Below, one piece after another: positions 12,401 to 24,400 of a DNA stretch of 64,000 nt; position 1 is the first letter of the stretch, and every line of letters begins with the position of its first letter. The notes below the pieces were generated by a model. That model ran no database searches, was not told the DNA's origin, and worked only from the letters and a program-made list of their open reading frames with translations. The DNA comes from Scytalidium lignicola (lineage: Eukaryota > Ascomycota > Leotiomycetes): the NCBI GenBank assembly GCA_002812745.2, contig NCSJ02000169.1:26837-90836 (forward strand), given 5' to 3'. The position numbers and the translations under genes are program-made.

Positions 12401-12845
12401 CCCCTCCACTGCCAGAATCGCCTCCAGCAGGAGGAGCGGCACTTCCTCTGCCATCAGTTGTACTCCCAGAACCCGCATTTCCACTATTCGACACCGATGA
12501 CTTGGTTTTGCTCTCAGTCACATCCTCGCCACCAACTTCGCGGCCCTTATCGACCTTGTCTTGCGCATTTTCCTCTTGTTCTTCTTCGACCACTGCATTC
12601 TTCGGATCTTTAGGTGACTCTTTGGAGTCCTTTAGATAGGTAGATGATGTTGAAAAAGATGCAATTCTAGACGATGAGGGCGGAAGGTCAGGATATCGTA
12701 ATCTCGGAGGCAATCTTCGGCCTAGACGTAAACTTGCTGGGGGCGTTGAGCATAACCTGACCGAATAAGTCGAAGTGTGTCTTATAGAATGTCCGTTCAC
12801 ATTTCGGAGCGCAAGCCGCCAAGGTAGATTTTGCCCGTATAGCAT
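9452..12845 (-). CDS. PIM1: mitochondrial Lon protease
   Basis: ATP-dependent serine protease of the mitochondrial matrix that degrades misfolded proteins and maintains mtDNA. Exons 12845-9678 and 9619-9452 give 1111 residues. The N-terminus is Arg/Ser-rich and lacks acidic residues, as in a matrix presequence. A Gly/Ser-rich linker precedes the substrate-binding LON domain. The AAA+ Walker A is GPPGVGKTS (from about 606), with LIDEIDK as Walker B. The protease dyad is Ser986 in KDGPSAG and Lys1029 in GGLREKT, spaced 43 residues as in E. coli Lon. The last 55 codons, after a 58-nt intron, encode the conserved NIKEGIEGHP tail. A GTG-initiated extension to 12944 would cross the N at 12861 and is rejected. 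Confidence 0.96.
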
Positions 12846-13651
12846 AACTTCGAGGGGAGCNTTTTTTTGGTATATAGACAAAATCAATTTAAGTAAGTTC
12901 AATTGATTCACCAGCGCCCGGGAGAATGGGCGGGAAACCAACACCGAGATGAAAAAGGAGAATTGTCTTCCAGATACGATGGCCTTTTCCCCTTGTATCG
13001 TGGGAGAATCAAATGGAAGAAAGGAGAAGAAGGAATGGAAGATGGGAGCTAGAAATCATGAGGAAAAGTAGATAATTATTTAAGCTCTGTCATTACCGAT
13101 GCCGCAAGGGTGCTTTGAAATTCGAGAACCAGCCAGCCGTCGTCAACATGCGCTGCTGCCTTCCCCGAATGCTAAGGCATTAACATCCGTCATTGTTAAG
13201 CTACTTACAAAAATAATGGAGGTATTTTTTTTAGTACGCATCAAACTGACAAATAGAATATTACGATGAAAGGGATCCCGGATTCGTTATTTTTCAATTG
13301 ATTTGGTGTCTGTTACTTATCTTCCCTTGCTATCCTCTACACGTAGGTCATGCGTACAAAAATAAACCCTTCAATTGTGACTCCATTCTCATCGGCTAGA
13401 GAACATCTCCCACGTAGTTATTTGGCAGGGTTTGTAGGCCCATGAGAAACCTCCCCCATATCGTGGCCTCAGGGTCCACGACTCTGTTCACTAGGAGTTG
13501 CCCGTGGGGAGTCTGACATTCAATCACAAATAACCCAGAGTGCCNAAAAAAAGGCTTTGAATCAACAATACGTGTGTGAAGTATAGGTACCCCGAAAGTC
13601 ATCTGCATACAAGCATGAACTCCGAAACCCTAAATTATATTCACGAACATC
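12846..13651. other. 0.8-kb intergenic region
   Basis: Promoter side of the Lon gene and 3' side of the BRO1 gene (both minus). Contains stray N bases at 12861 and 13545 beside T and A runs. No gene seen. Confidence 0.6.
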
Positions 13652-16600
13652 TCATTTCCACGCATTCAGTCCGGCCCAAGGATCTCCAGAGCCTTGTTGC
13701 GGGGCACCACGCTGTTGGGAAGCGTGCATTCCATAATCGTAGTCTGGATGTCCCGAAGGCAATGGAGACGCTGATTGTGGGAATGTTTGTTGCGGACCCA
13801 ACGGTGGCGGACCCGGTGGTGGCGGAGGTGGAATATATCCTGGAGGGATGTATTGTTGCGAAACTTGTTGAGGAGGCGCCCGATTATAGAGGTGTGTATT
13901 TTGTGAGAAGGAGGTTTGTGTTGGAGGTGGTGATATGGGTTGAGGTGGATACAAGCTCGGATTGTAACCTGTTTGAACTTGTATCGTCTGCTTTGCCCCC
14001 GAAAAATAGGGATCTACTCTTTGTGGAGCTTGCCCGGAATAGTATGAACCGTTCTGTGGGCTGCTAAATCCAGGATGTGCAGAGTGCGGTGGAGGTGAGG
14101 TTGGGACCTGGTACTGACCTGCAAAGTTCGTCGCTGGATATCTTGTAGAAGGCGATGTCGAAGAATAGGACAGCGACTGTGATCTAGGTGATTTAGCAGA
14201 TGAAGGAGAAGTCGATGGCTCCATTGACATGCGCTCCATAAGAATTCGAAGTCGCTCCCTTTCCTTATCTGCTTGCCCGCTCGCGTTACTGGCTCGATCC
14301 TGCTCAATCTGATTGAGAAGTTGGGCTCCTTCGGCCCGTCGATTATTCACAAATGTTTCGACATTCTTCCCCAGACTTTCGGCCGTATCTTTCATCTCAC
14401 TGTACCACTGTTTAGCACCTTTAAGCCCTGCTTCGAGATCTAAAAATTCCTGATGAATCCTCTTATATTTCGACATGACAGAGGATTGTTGTCGCACAAT
14501 ACTTTCATACTTATTCTGTTCTGACCTCACTCTCTTATCTTGCAGGAGATTATTGAAGGTTACAGTGAGTTCTTTCATAAGTGACGACTGCTTGTGATTA
14601 GCTGAGAGGAGTCGGTTTTGATGTGGACGGAACTTTTCAAGCTCCGCTTGAAAAAGCTTGCTCTCAAAATTCGACTTCTTGTTCAGAATAAGAACTTGGG
14701 AGATATCATCGTCGTGAACCTATTTTTAGTTAGCAACCTTACTTCTCTAGATGACAATATACCTGCCTTATCCTTGAGATCCTTTAAGACTTGTGCCCGC
14801 TCTCGTTTAATCAGATTCAACTTCTTTAGTATGTCTTCAACTTTGGCTATTTGGTCAGTGACACTTGGGCTTCCATCTTCGAAGTCGTCATCCAGAAGAT
14901 TGCCTTCCCCATTCATAGGGCTGCCACCATTATTTCTTGACTTTCCACCAACCTGAATGAGGGCTTTCTGGAACAGAACATCCCCCTCTCCGGTCTGACC
15001 AGCGGATCGCATCTCCTCGAAGTCATCCTCGTGTTGGCAAAATTTAGAGTACAACTGATTATCACTGCGGGAGGCCTCTTCTAGAGCCTCACGATAGTTT
15101 CGGATATCACTCCTGAGAGTGGATGTCAATCTCGAACTGGGTTGTTGAGTCCATTCTCCCTCATATTTTGATCGCATCTTTTCGCAAACACTTTCCTCCA
15201 TGTCCAAGTGCTTAGTGCTCTTGTCGAGCGATGAAACAACGGCGTCCCTGCTTGATTTTAGATACTCAAAAGTTGGTCCAAGGGGATCACGAGCCGCCAC
15301 ATCCTCACACCAACCCCTGAACTCATCATTGGCATTCAATTCTTGGTCAAAACCTCCCTTAAGAACCTGCAGGGCTCCTGGCAACCTAAGATAATCTAAA
15401 CTAGCAGCCATCTCGCTGTTTGCAATCTCCACACGTTCAGTCTCAGCCCGAACTAGTTTCGCTTTTTCTTCATCATATAAACTAGCAGATTCGGTCACAG
15501 ACATAGGGATCATTTTCTGGAAAATATCTGGCCCGATGATACGTTGGATATCCTGCCCACCATAGAGCTCGCTAACAGGTATTGCTTTGGCTGCTGGAAG
15601 CTTGGGAATTACTGAGAGTGTCGCTTCTGCAGGGACCATCTGGTGATATATGTAATCATTATCTTTAATGAGTTCTGCAAGCTTTTCTTGAACACTGGTT
15701 AGATGGCGTTTAATTATTTCAGCCAAGGCTACCCCTGTTTCTGAAGTCAGGTTTGAGTTGGCTGGTACATTTCCAGGGAACCCGCTTGCGAGTTTATTAG
15801 CATCTTTAGCAGCAGTCTCTGCCACTTGTAAGCGCGAGATAGCAGTGCCATGGGAGTTTGCATCGTCTTCTGCAAGAGCTTGGTAATACTGTGCCAAGGA
15901 CAACATATAGTTGGCTTTCACCTACTTTTCGTTAGCAAATTACAACTGCTAGTAACGCTGAGAGTAATCCAGAAGAGATAATATAAGTATATCTCCACCT
16001 CCCGCACAGTCTCTTTGCACACAACAGCTCTTCCAATACTAACTCATGGAAGAAAACGTGAACATAACTCCAGGAAGCTGTATATGCTTACCTGAACAAC
16101 TATAAGCCAGACTTTCTCGAAGATAGCCTTATTTACATTATCCTGTGTGCCTTCAACTGCCTGGGAATATAGGAAGCCCGCCTGGCTTGCAAGTTTAGCC
16201 AGAAGCCCTACTTTTTTCCCATCTGATATCTGTTTTTCGAGAAACACCTCTTGTGCCTGCGCAAGCATGATCTGAATGAGAGTCTTGACCGTATCTCGAC
16301 TAAGATCGGTAGATGGCGCATGAAGAAAGTTCTCGTTGATATATGTAAACATGCCCGCCGATGCTTGGAACGAGTGATAGGCAGTTTTCAATCCAGAATC
16401 CTCGCTCCGAGGTTGATTTGCCGCGTGGCATGATAGTACCGCAGAAATATTGAAGATTATTGAGGCCTTCTCGTATGCTAGAGAGTACTGCGCGGTAGAC
16501 TTATGTGTAAATGCGTCAAACCTATTAGGGCGGGGTGTTAGCCTTCAGTCATGCTAGACAGATGTTGATTTGTTACCTACCAGGTAAATGATATCTTGAT

Positions 16601-16855
16601 GTGGTTTTCATCAATAGGAAATCGTAGATCAAGCAATTCCAGCTGCCCATAGTATCGATAGAGTAGATCTCGTCCAGCAGCACTGTCTTTGCCCGCACCC
16701 CTCATATCCTGCCGCAGGCGGTTCAGTGTTGCGCATTCCTCTGCATAGCGCTCTGGATCATCCCCGTATGTGTCCCTAATATAGTTCTTCAGAGGTTGTA
16801 TCCAGTCTATCTCGTTGGTGGCCTTCAGAGGCACCGATATCATCGGTGCTTGCAT
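13652..16855 (-). CDS. BRO1: BRO1-domain ESCRT-associated protein (pH-response/vacuolar sorting)
   Basis: Endosomal adaptor of ESCRT-III that recruits the ubiquitin hydrolase Doa4 and supports multivesicular-body sorting and ambient-pH signalling in fungi. Exons 16855-16581, 16521-16092, 15921-14767 and 14719-13652 give 975 residues, normal for the family. The BRO1 domain starts at the N-terminus (MISVPLKAT, then an RFP...ISFTW segment) and runs to about residue 390. An ALIX V-like coiled-coil region follows. The last 250 residues are Pro/Gln/Tyr-rich with a run of prolines and end in DPWAGLNAWK, the conserved fungal tail. The third intron (14720-14766) is a GC-AG intron: a GT donor four bases inside gives a stop at once when joined to the same acceptor, whereas GC-AG restores a KVHDDDIS-type segment. 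Confidence 0.95.
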
Positions 16856-18177
16856 AACTTCCTATATCGGCCCCCTGGCCGTTTGGTCAACTTCTGCGGC
16901 GAGAGTCCGCGCAGTGCCGTTAGAAACTCTGGATGGCCACCCGCACGGCCCTTTGGCTCTGGACTCGTAGTATTTCTATGCTGTGGAAGCTCCTGCGCAA
17001 TTTGCGCTGAGATCTGGTGGGCAGTTGGGCGTGCAGTTGCACAAGTTGTTGTTGATGGAACTACGAGATGCTCCAGCTAGCCTACCGTAGCAGTTCGAAC
17101 CGTGAGCGCAACGTGATGCATATGTCTCATACTCTCATGCTCTTCTGCGAGGAAATGTGGATCGAATACAGTCTGCGTGCGACGCTGTACAAATGTGAGA
17201 CTTTGCAGGTCGTGCAGGTAGTGCAGGAAGAGTAAGGCTCGGAAGCTTATTTGATGATCAGATCTGACGAGCGATGCAGTAGTAGCCAGCGGAAACCTGC
17301 ATTTACCCAGGGATACTTGAGGCGTGCCACTTCAACGCCGGAGACTTAACAGCAGATATGAGATCAAGTGCCAGATAAGCGCCGAGGTATGTGGAAGGCC
17401 GCAATAATTCAGTGAGTTATTGACTGATTTGGACTCGTGTTTGGTTGCATTATTCAAACACTTTAGGTTCCTATTTTAACCGCCCACCTCGAGAACCCCC
17501 CCAGGAAGGGAGGGGAAATTGTGCTCTGTAGCGCACAGGTAATAAGACTTGGTTTGTCCACAGTAAGCAAGACTTCGCTCTTCCTGCACTACCCATGTTT
17601 AGCTATCTGTAAAATAATGTCTACTAGATGCTGTGAAGCACAGGCTGTAGCAGTGAAGACTATTTTCTCATCTCTACGGCAGTTGCTGGCTAGAACACAC
17701 CAGCGTCAGGCTGATTCGTTGTCGTCATTGGCCGCTGCTGGATGTCTGTCCCAGTAATAGCCTTTTCTAGCTAAGGGCGGCCAGCCGAACGGCCCGTGGC
17801 GAGGCAGCCAGCAACGACAGCTATGGTAATTGCTTTGTCTTTGTCTACTCACTCCACAAACCCAACTACAATTTATATTCACAAATGCCGGGTTTCTTCA
17901 GCACTCAACATCCAATATCTGCACGCCCTTTACAACAACATCTGGTAATAGACCATGACCAGAGGTCCTAATTTGTATCTGTCTGAGCAGAGAATCCTCA
18001 AGATATGCTACGGATAATGTACAGGCTGATATACTCGTACACTGCAACGGTAACCTTCTAATACGCCAAAAGCTCCTTGCCGCTTTTCCAGTCTCATATA
18101 CAAGACCCCCAACTAGAATGCAGTATTAAGATCTAGAGCATCAATATCCATATAATACATACACCATCCATCATCAC
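16856..18177. other. 1.3-kb intergenic region
   Basis: Upstream of BRO1 and downstream of MDJ1 (both minus). Mixed-composition non-coding DNA; no coding frame, tRNA or repeat recognised. Confidence 0.6.
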
Positions 18178-19972
18178 CTATTTCGAACCGTCAGATCCCT
18201 TTTTAGTGTCATCTTTCTCCCCCGATGAATCCTTTTTCTCATCTTTACTCGTCTTTCCATCTGCGTCATCTTTCGAAGGGTTAGGATGCTCAGTGAATTT
18301 GTTCCATACAGATCTAAGGAAGCCTTCATGCTTATGGGAGTCATCAGAAGCACTAGCATGGGGTTAGTAGATTAGAAGCAATAACCGCTGTGGCTCTTGA
18401 TGCTCACTTTGATCGCGAGATATTCATGATACGCCTTGCTGACTTGTCCCCCATCTCGTCTGCAAGCATCTCCACAATTGTCCGTTGGTTGGCACTCAGG
18501 TACTTGGGCATCTGCACTTTGAACTCCACCTTGAGGTCTCCTGAGGCACCTCTCCTGCCCTGAAGCTTCTTCATTCCCATACCACTGAGGGTGATTTTAT
18601 CACCAGTACCAGTACCCGTGGCGACCTTCACGTTCACATCACCATCGAGCGTTGGAATTTTGACTTCTCCTCCTAGAAGTGCGGTGGTAAGCGGGATTGA
18701 AGCAGTGTATAGGACGTCGGCTCCCGAACGACGGAACTTAGGGTCCGTAGCTACTCTCACCAGGACGTAAAGGTCGCCGGGAATAGATTTTGTATCAGGG
18801 CTTGCCGAACTGCCCGTCACTGCCGCATCACCTTCACGGTCTATTCGCAGCCGCATTCCATCTTCTATTCCGCCGGGGATATCGACCTTTATTGACTTTC
18901 TCTCCCTCACCACCCCATTGCCAGAGCATGTTCGGCACTCACTCCCTCTAGGTATTGTGTGTCCTTGTCCACCACAAGTGCCGCAGGTTGAAGCCATTTG
19001 GAAGCCTCCAGACATAAAATGGACTCTCGTTCCGGTTCCGCCACAAGCCGAGCATTGTGATCGTGACGCCCCCGGTTTTAGCCCGTTCCCAGAACAAGTT
19101 TTGCAAGTGGTCAATGGGGTTATGTTGATTGTTTTGCTGCTGCCCTTGGCCGCTTCCATGAAGGACACCGTTGTTTGTACTTCTATATTGTCTCCGACCA
19201 GAATTTCCTCCTGCTGAAATGGGCTCCCACGGGAACCAGACCGTCTGCCAGCCCCCGCAAATCCCCTGAATAGATCCTCGAAGTTAAAGTCTGCTCCAAA
19301 TCCTGCCCCTCCAGGGAAACCGCCCCCAAAAGGACTGCCACCGCCACCAAACGGTCCTCCAGCTCCAGAAGGTCCAGGTCCGGGTCCAGCTCCTTGGTCG
19401 AATGCAGAGGCCCCAAACTGATCCCAAGCAGCCCTCTTCTGCGGATCCGTGAGGAGTTCATACGCCGATTGTGCCTCGGCGAACTTATCCTTAGCTGTTG
19501 GATCTTTATTAGTATCTGGATGATATTTCTTCGCAAGTCCATAGTAAGCCTTTTTGATAGCTGCAGGTGTTGCATCCTTCTCAACTCCGAGAACAGTATA
19601 TGGATTCTTCGTTGCAAGCAGATTTGAAGACGCATGGAAGTCCTATAGCACCTTTCCAGTCAGAATACGTAGAAGATAAAAATAAGCAGCAGAACTACTT
19701 AATGACACAGAATACGTAAGATGATAGAGATAAGGAGCAGAAAAATTACTAAAATGACGTACCCTTCGACTGGAAGGCTTCACGAGCCATTGATTATCCT
19801 GCGCAACTCGAGGTCGTCGAGACTGATCCCTTGCAGTGCAAATATATCGGACTTCTTGTCTAGCCGATCGACGACTTCTCAACTGCTGTCGACAGACATG
19901 AGCAGGATGAAATATCCGAGTTGAAGGAGCGACCTTGGCGAAGAAGCTTGCAGTAGTAGTACCCGTATTCAT
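18178..19972 (-). CDS. MDJ1: mitochondrial DnaJ (type I Hsp40) co-chaperone
   Basis: Matrix partner of mtHsp70 (Ssc1) in protein folding and mtDNA maintenance. Exons 19972-19763, 19642-18408 and 18352-18178 give 539 residues. The first ~70 residues are Arg/Ser-rich without clear acidic stretches, as in a mitochondrial presequence. The J domain begins near residue 84 and carries HPD at 111-113. A Gly/Phe-rich region follows, then four CXXCXGXG zinc repeats ([32 protein letters not shown]), then two beta-barrel substrate domains. The acidic/basic C-terminal tail comes from the last exon. The ATG at 19972 is used; upstream sequence in frame has only a TTG. A stray N at 20044 lies in the leader. 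Confidence 0.96.
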
Positions 19973-20798
19973 GATGACGGGAGAATGTCGTGCATCAGTG
20001 CAAAACAATGCCGACGCAAGCTGATCTGAAGAACAGCAGGAGCNAAAAAAATATATATGTTTCCAAGGATAAGAGAATACAAAACGGAAAGATTTGACAA
20101 GGAGAGAGAGAAGAGAGGTTAGACGCAGTTGATAATACAGTTGAGCGGTCCAGCGATTTTTTTATTTGACCGCACCGAATTCCGATGGAAACCATTGGCG
20201 GGAGCGGTTAGTGCCTTCGATGCAAGGACCTCTTCTTTCGGCTCGTCATTTCTAGAAAGGTCCCTCAAGTGCCATGGAAAGCCGTACCTACTTGTTTACT
20301 CGGTTTCAAACATTGGCAAGAGGCTCTTAAGCTATTAAATCGCAGTACTCTGTCTGTTACAAATATAGAGGTAGTTAATTGCCCCCTCTCTCTCTCTTAC
20401 GAATGAATCAAAAATATATTGACTCGGTAATTCGGATATCTACACAGCAACTATATTCCCTTGGAATTCCAATCGGATTTTATTTATACACTATAAGATA
20501 CAGATAATTAATACATATTGAAGATTGGATTTTACCATCAGTCCCTAGATCGGATTCTTCGTCATTATCATCCCTTAGCCCCGAAAGAATGTGACATTGC
20601 TTATACAATCACTCGCGTTACCGCCCTTCCAGACGGAAGCTCGGCCGGCGAATAGCAGTGAAAGAAAGTGCGTTCATTATTCTATCCCGGAGCACTGAGT
20701 GAAATCGAACCTCTTAACCAAGAAACCAACCGAGCCCAGCGAAAAAAGTGTCCCATAACCTCAACGCCGTAACCCAATGCCTGTACCAGTCTTTTGCT
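19973..20798. other. 0.8-kb intergenic region
   Basis: Promoter side of MDJ1 and 3' side of SAP30. No gene; contains N at 20044 next to an A run. Confidence 0.6.
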
Positions 20799-21473
20799 TT
20801 ATCGAGGACGCTGAGGCGCAAACCGCATGCGAAAATTCTTATCTGCAGCACATAGCCTCGTCAGTCTTTGGTTGAGCGAATTGGTAGGATTTAAACACGG
20901 TTTAGACTCGGAAACTCACCTTGCCATCGCACCTTGTATAGAAATTCCACAACCACCTCGTTCTCAGCAATGCCCATACTATTGAAGTGTCGACGCACTG
21001 CGTTGGCCAGCCGGGCTTTATCCTGTCTCCGTTGCTCCTTCTTCTTGGCCATGGTCGGGGACATTCTACCCATATATGACGATGATAGGACACACTGGTT
21101 GTAGGGTTTGTTGAAAGCTGCAGGTGTGTTGAGGTGGTAATCATATCGATATCCATGCAAGATTGACGAGTCAAAAGATGACCATTGTATCTGCAGCACA
21201 TTTATTAGTTGGCGATTGCATCAACAGAGGGGTATTGTTAAGGTCACTCACACTTGGATTGGATTCTGAACCTGCGGACCCAGAAGCGTCGATACCAGCG
21301 CTAGACTCAGCCATCACGACATCGCGCAAAGAGCTTGCCGGACCCAGGTTGTTGGCTACACGACGACTTTTGCCATTGGCAGCGCTGGAGGAGTTGGTGC
21401 CGACCTTCTCCTTCGTGCTGGACGCTTCAGAGCGCGAATCATCGGGTTGGTGTCGAGGGCGAGGAGGATGCAT
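20799..21473 (-). CDS. SAP30: SAP30-like subunit of the Sin3-Rpd3 histone deacetylase complex
   Basis: Nuclear bridging subunit of the Sin3/Rpd3L corepressor. Exons 21473-21252, 21190-20920 and 20842-20799 give 178 residues. The N-terminal half is low-complexity (Ser/Asn/Ala-rich). The C-terminal half matches the Sin3-binding region of SAP30: AFNKPYNQ, GRMSPTMAKKK, LANAVRRHFN and EFLYKVRWQ, ending in a short exon that encodes DKNFRMRFAPQ. That 44-nt final exon is required for the conserved end, and frames join correctly across both introns. The ATG at 21473 opens the conserved MHPPRPR start. Confidence 0.9.
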
Positions 21474-24400
21474 CTGCGGAAATCCGCCTAGACACGGCGC
21501 AGCGGAATCATATAATCACGGTGAAATTCAAGTCTATCCTGACGGCATCTACTGAAGAATGCAACGCGACGCCATTGAACTTTCGTCACTTTCTTTCCGA
21601 CGCGCGGACTAAGCTGGAACAACCCCCCAGGGACCAGCGGAGCACTAAGCACAAACATGGTCTAGCTTGGACGGCCCTGGAACAATAAATTTCCGACTGC
21701 CAGAAAGAGGGCGGCTTCCCCATTTAGTGTTCCCGAAGCCGGCGCGTCAAGGACAAAGTTAAGGACAAGGACCAAATGATAGGAAGTACTTTCGTACCTC
21801 GCTGATGAGGTTGTAGAGCATGTCGGAGCTCGGAGAAGACCGTTGGCCGGTGTGATCGAGGACAAGAAAAGGGGGTTGGGAGGGAATAGACAAGCAGACA
21901 AGTCCGCAGGTGCAACCACAAAACCAAAATTGGCACACTGAGTGAATTATTTCTCTTCCCAAAAAAATTCACACCGATGATGGTGATGATGATGATGACG
22001 ATCCTCCTCGAGGGATTTCTATGTCACGCACGAGCCACCGAACTTAGTCAGCGGAATATGTGATCTGGTCTGACGAGACATTTTGATGTAAAAAAGGCAT
22101 CTGACAAATCAGAGCGATGAGAAACTGGTCAGATGGAATGAAAAAAAAAAAATTTGGCGAGAAGAAAATTCTACCCCAGCTCTTGTGGACGCGCGAATTT
22201 CAGGAGGCTATTGGCTGACATGGGCAGCTTCAGCGATGGCAGCCAGGCCATCCCCAGATTAGCGACGGGTGCGTGAGCCTCGAACTTGTTCTGGAAGGGA
22301 TGCGCCTGGCCTGTGCGGGTGCCTTTTTTTTGCTGTCTCCCTATCCGGCCATCCAACTGTTTTACTGTACCACTCAGCCAGTGCCCTTTTGCTCTTTCCG
22401 CAGCCGTTGCGAGAAAATTTTCAACCTGCAACCTGCAGGAGGTTTTTGGTGGTGGTGGTTGTCTCACGTTTTTGGATTTCCTTTTGTTCATCTCCACACT
22501 TTCTGTACTGTACCTGTACTCAAGGATCCTGCAGCACGGGGTGAAGCTGGGTCGAAAAGATCGTCATTTCTTCCTTGCAGCTTGTGGCTGGCCGTTCTTT
22601 CACCTTTGNTTTTTTTTTGAGCCTAGCATCCCACGAAAGTCAAAGCTCCGTGGAGATAGAAAATTTTGCCAAACAATCAAAACTCTCTGCCTGTTGGATT
22701 GGATTGGATTCACATTCCTGTTATCGAGAGAGGACCAGATATTTTGAGAGATTTACCAATACCAACCGGAAATGAGAGAGGACACATCGGATCTCCTATC
22801 CGGGTCGAAGAAAAAGTTCTGCCTGTCAGGTCAGGACACTCACAATGAGGCGCACGGCGGCGCCGAGCTCGCAACGTAGCTGAGAAAGAAAGTGACACAG
22901 CTACGTGTATGTAAGAATATCAAGTCGCAACTCGCAGGATTGACAACCAGTGTGGGATGAGGCGTTGGATTTTTCTAAGAAGAGAATGCAATGGCCAATT
23001 GCGGTAAAAATGTGTTTCAGTGTTTTTGTACTTGTACGAAAAAGTACTGTAACTGTTGTACTCCCTACGACCCCGTCGAGGTAGGATTTAGCAGGCATAG
23101 TCCTGCATGCACCAAGACACGTGCGTTGATACTCCAAACTGAAGTGTTTACTTACTGTGCTGTGTTGTAAGGCTGTTCAAAGCTAGCTGACATGATGACT
23201 ATTAAATTACCCGACAACCTATTTTTGATCACAGAGAAAGTGAGAGAGCTCTGTGGTGAGAAATCCAAATGGCATTTGGCGTGTGTTTCTCCTCCTAGCC
23301 TGGTAGGGAGGTAGGCTGCTGCCCGCGATTGCGTACATTTGCGGAGCGCACGCATTAGGGTTCCCTCTTGGGGGCCGTAGTGGGGAACGGCGCCCGCGTC
23401 CAGCGAGCCAGGATGCGTACAGTAGCCCCCTGCCCCCCCTCAAGCGTGCATGCGTCGCGCTGTCTATTGATTGATTGATGGCAGCTTTGTGGGCTCGGCT
23501 TGTCCCAGTCGAATATATTACAAGTGCTGTACAGTTACAGGCAGACAGGCAGACAGGCAAACCGGAGAGCAGAGTACAGTAAGGCAGGAGTTCCTGACTC
23601 AGTGGTTTCTATTCTAGCCCCAGCGCAGGAGAAAAAAAAGGAGAGTTGATATCGATGGCGGGGTTAGGGGTTATTTTACTGGACTGTGCTGTACCCTATG
23701 TACTTGTTCTGTACTCTGTACGGCACGGATACGGCTGCTGTTCTGGATCCGTCGGACAGATTGCCCCTCCTTCCGCCTCGCTGGTCAGTGCCATTGACAG
23801 TGCAGTACAGTATTGACAAGTTGCTCGTCGCGTGCGCAGGTACGGGTGGTACTGGACTGTAACTGTAGGCTGCAGGGCAGATGTACAAGTACAACAAAGA
23901 TACTTGGTACTTATATCCATCTGGGGCCAAGGCGCAGGCCAAAGACGCAGGCCGAGGCAGCCGTGCGGGCCCCGCCGAGTGGTACGACCCTGTACAAGTC
24001 GCACTTAGCAGGCACACCCTCCAAAAAGTAGACCCTTCCGACCTAGCAGGAGGATGCGTCTTCGAACCTTCGATGGGCTTTGGGTAATATCTGGCGGAAG
24101 ACAGACCTCATAGGCTAGGACTTGGCTTATAGGAATTTTGGTTGTACAGTAGTAGTTACTACTGTAGTTAGAACTAAGTAAGGAAAAGAAGAGTTTGGCT
24201 TGGGTTTGGGGCTTTTGAGCTATTGTTGGTCTGCTGTCCGAAGGGAAAGTCGTCATGCTCGTAATCACCAGGTTGCGGCGCTCACCTTTCCGCGACGCGT
24301 GACCCGGGTTTCCGTGGCTTGGTTTAAGTAGTTAGTTAGTTACTTGACAGTGACTTTGTACGGGAGGGGATAAAGCTAAATGATGCGAAGGAGGGAAACA

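Noticed and set aside
12846..12944. N-terminal extension of Lon to 12944
   Set aside because: It begins with GTG, crosses the N at 12861 and a T run, and the first real ATG at 12845 already opens a mitochondrial presequence.
13576..14067. 163-codon plus-strand open frame
   Set aside because: Antisense shadow of the proline-rich BRO1 tail; its Val/Glu-rich repeats are the reverse reading of Pro codons.
14763..14764. GT donor inside BRO1 at GCAG|GTATAT
   Set aside because: With the good acceptor at 14720 it gives a stop within a few codons; with a later acceptor it deletes a conserved segment. The GC donor four bases earlier fits better.
17085..17105. tRNA-like B box (GTTCGAAC)
   Set aside because: The flanking bases do not fit GGTTCGANNCC and no cloverleaf or A box is found at the right distance. 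No tRNA gene was found anywhere in the window.
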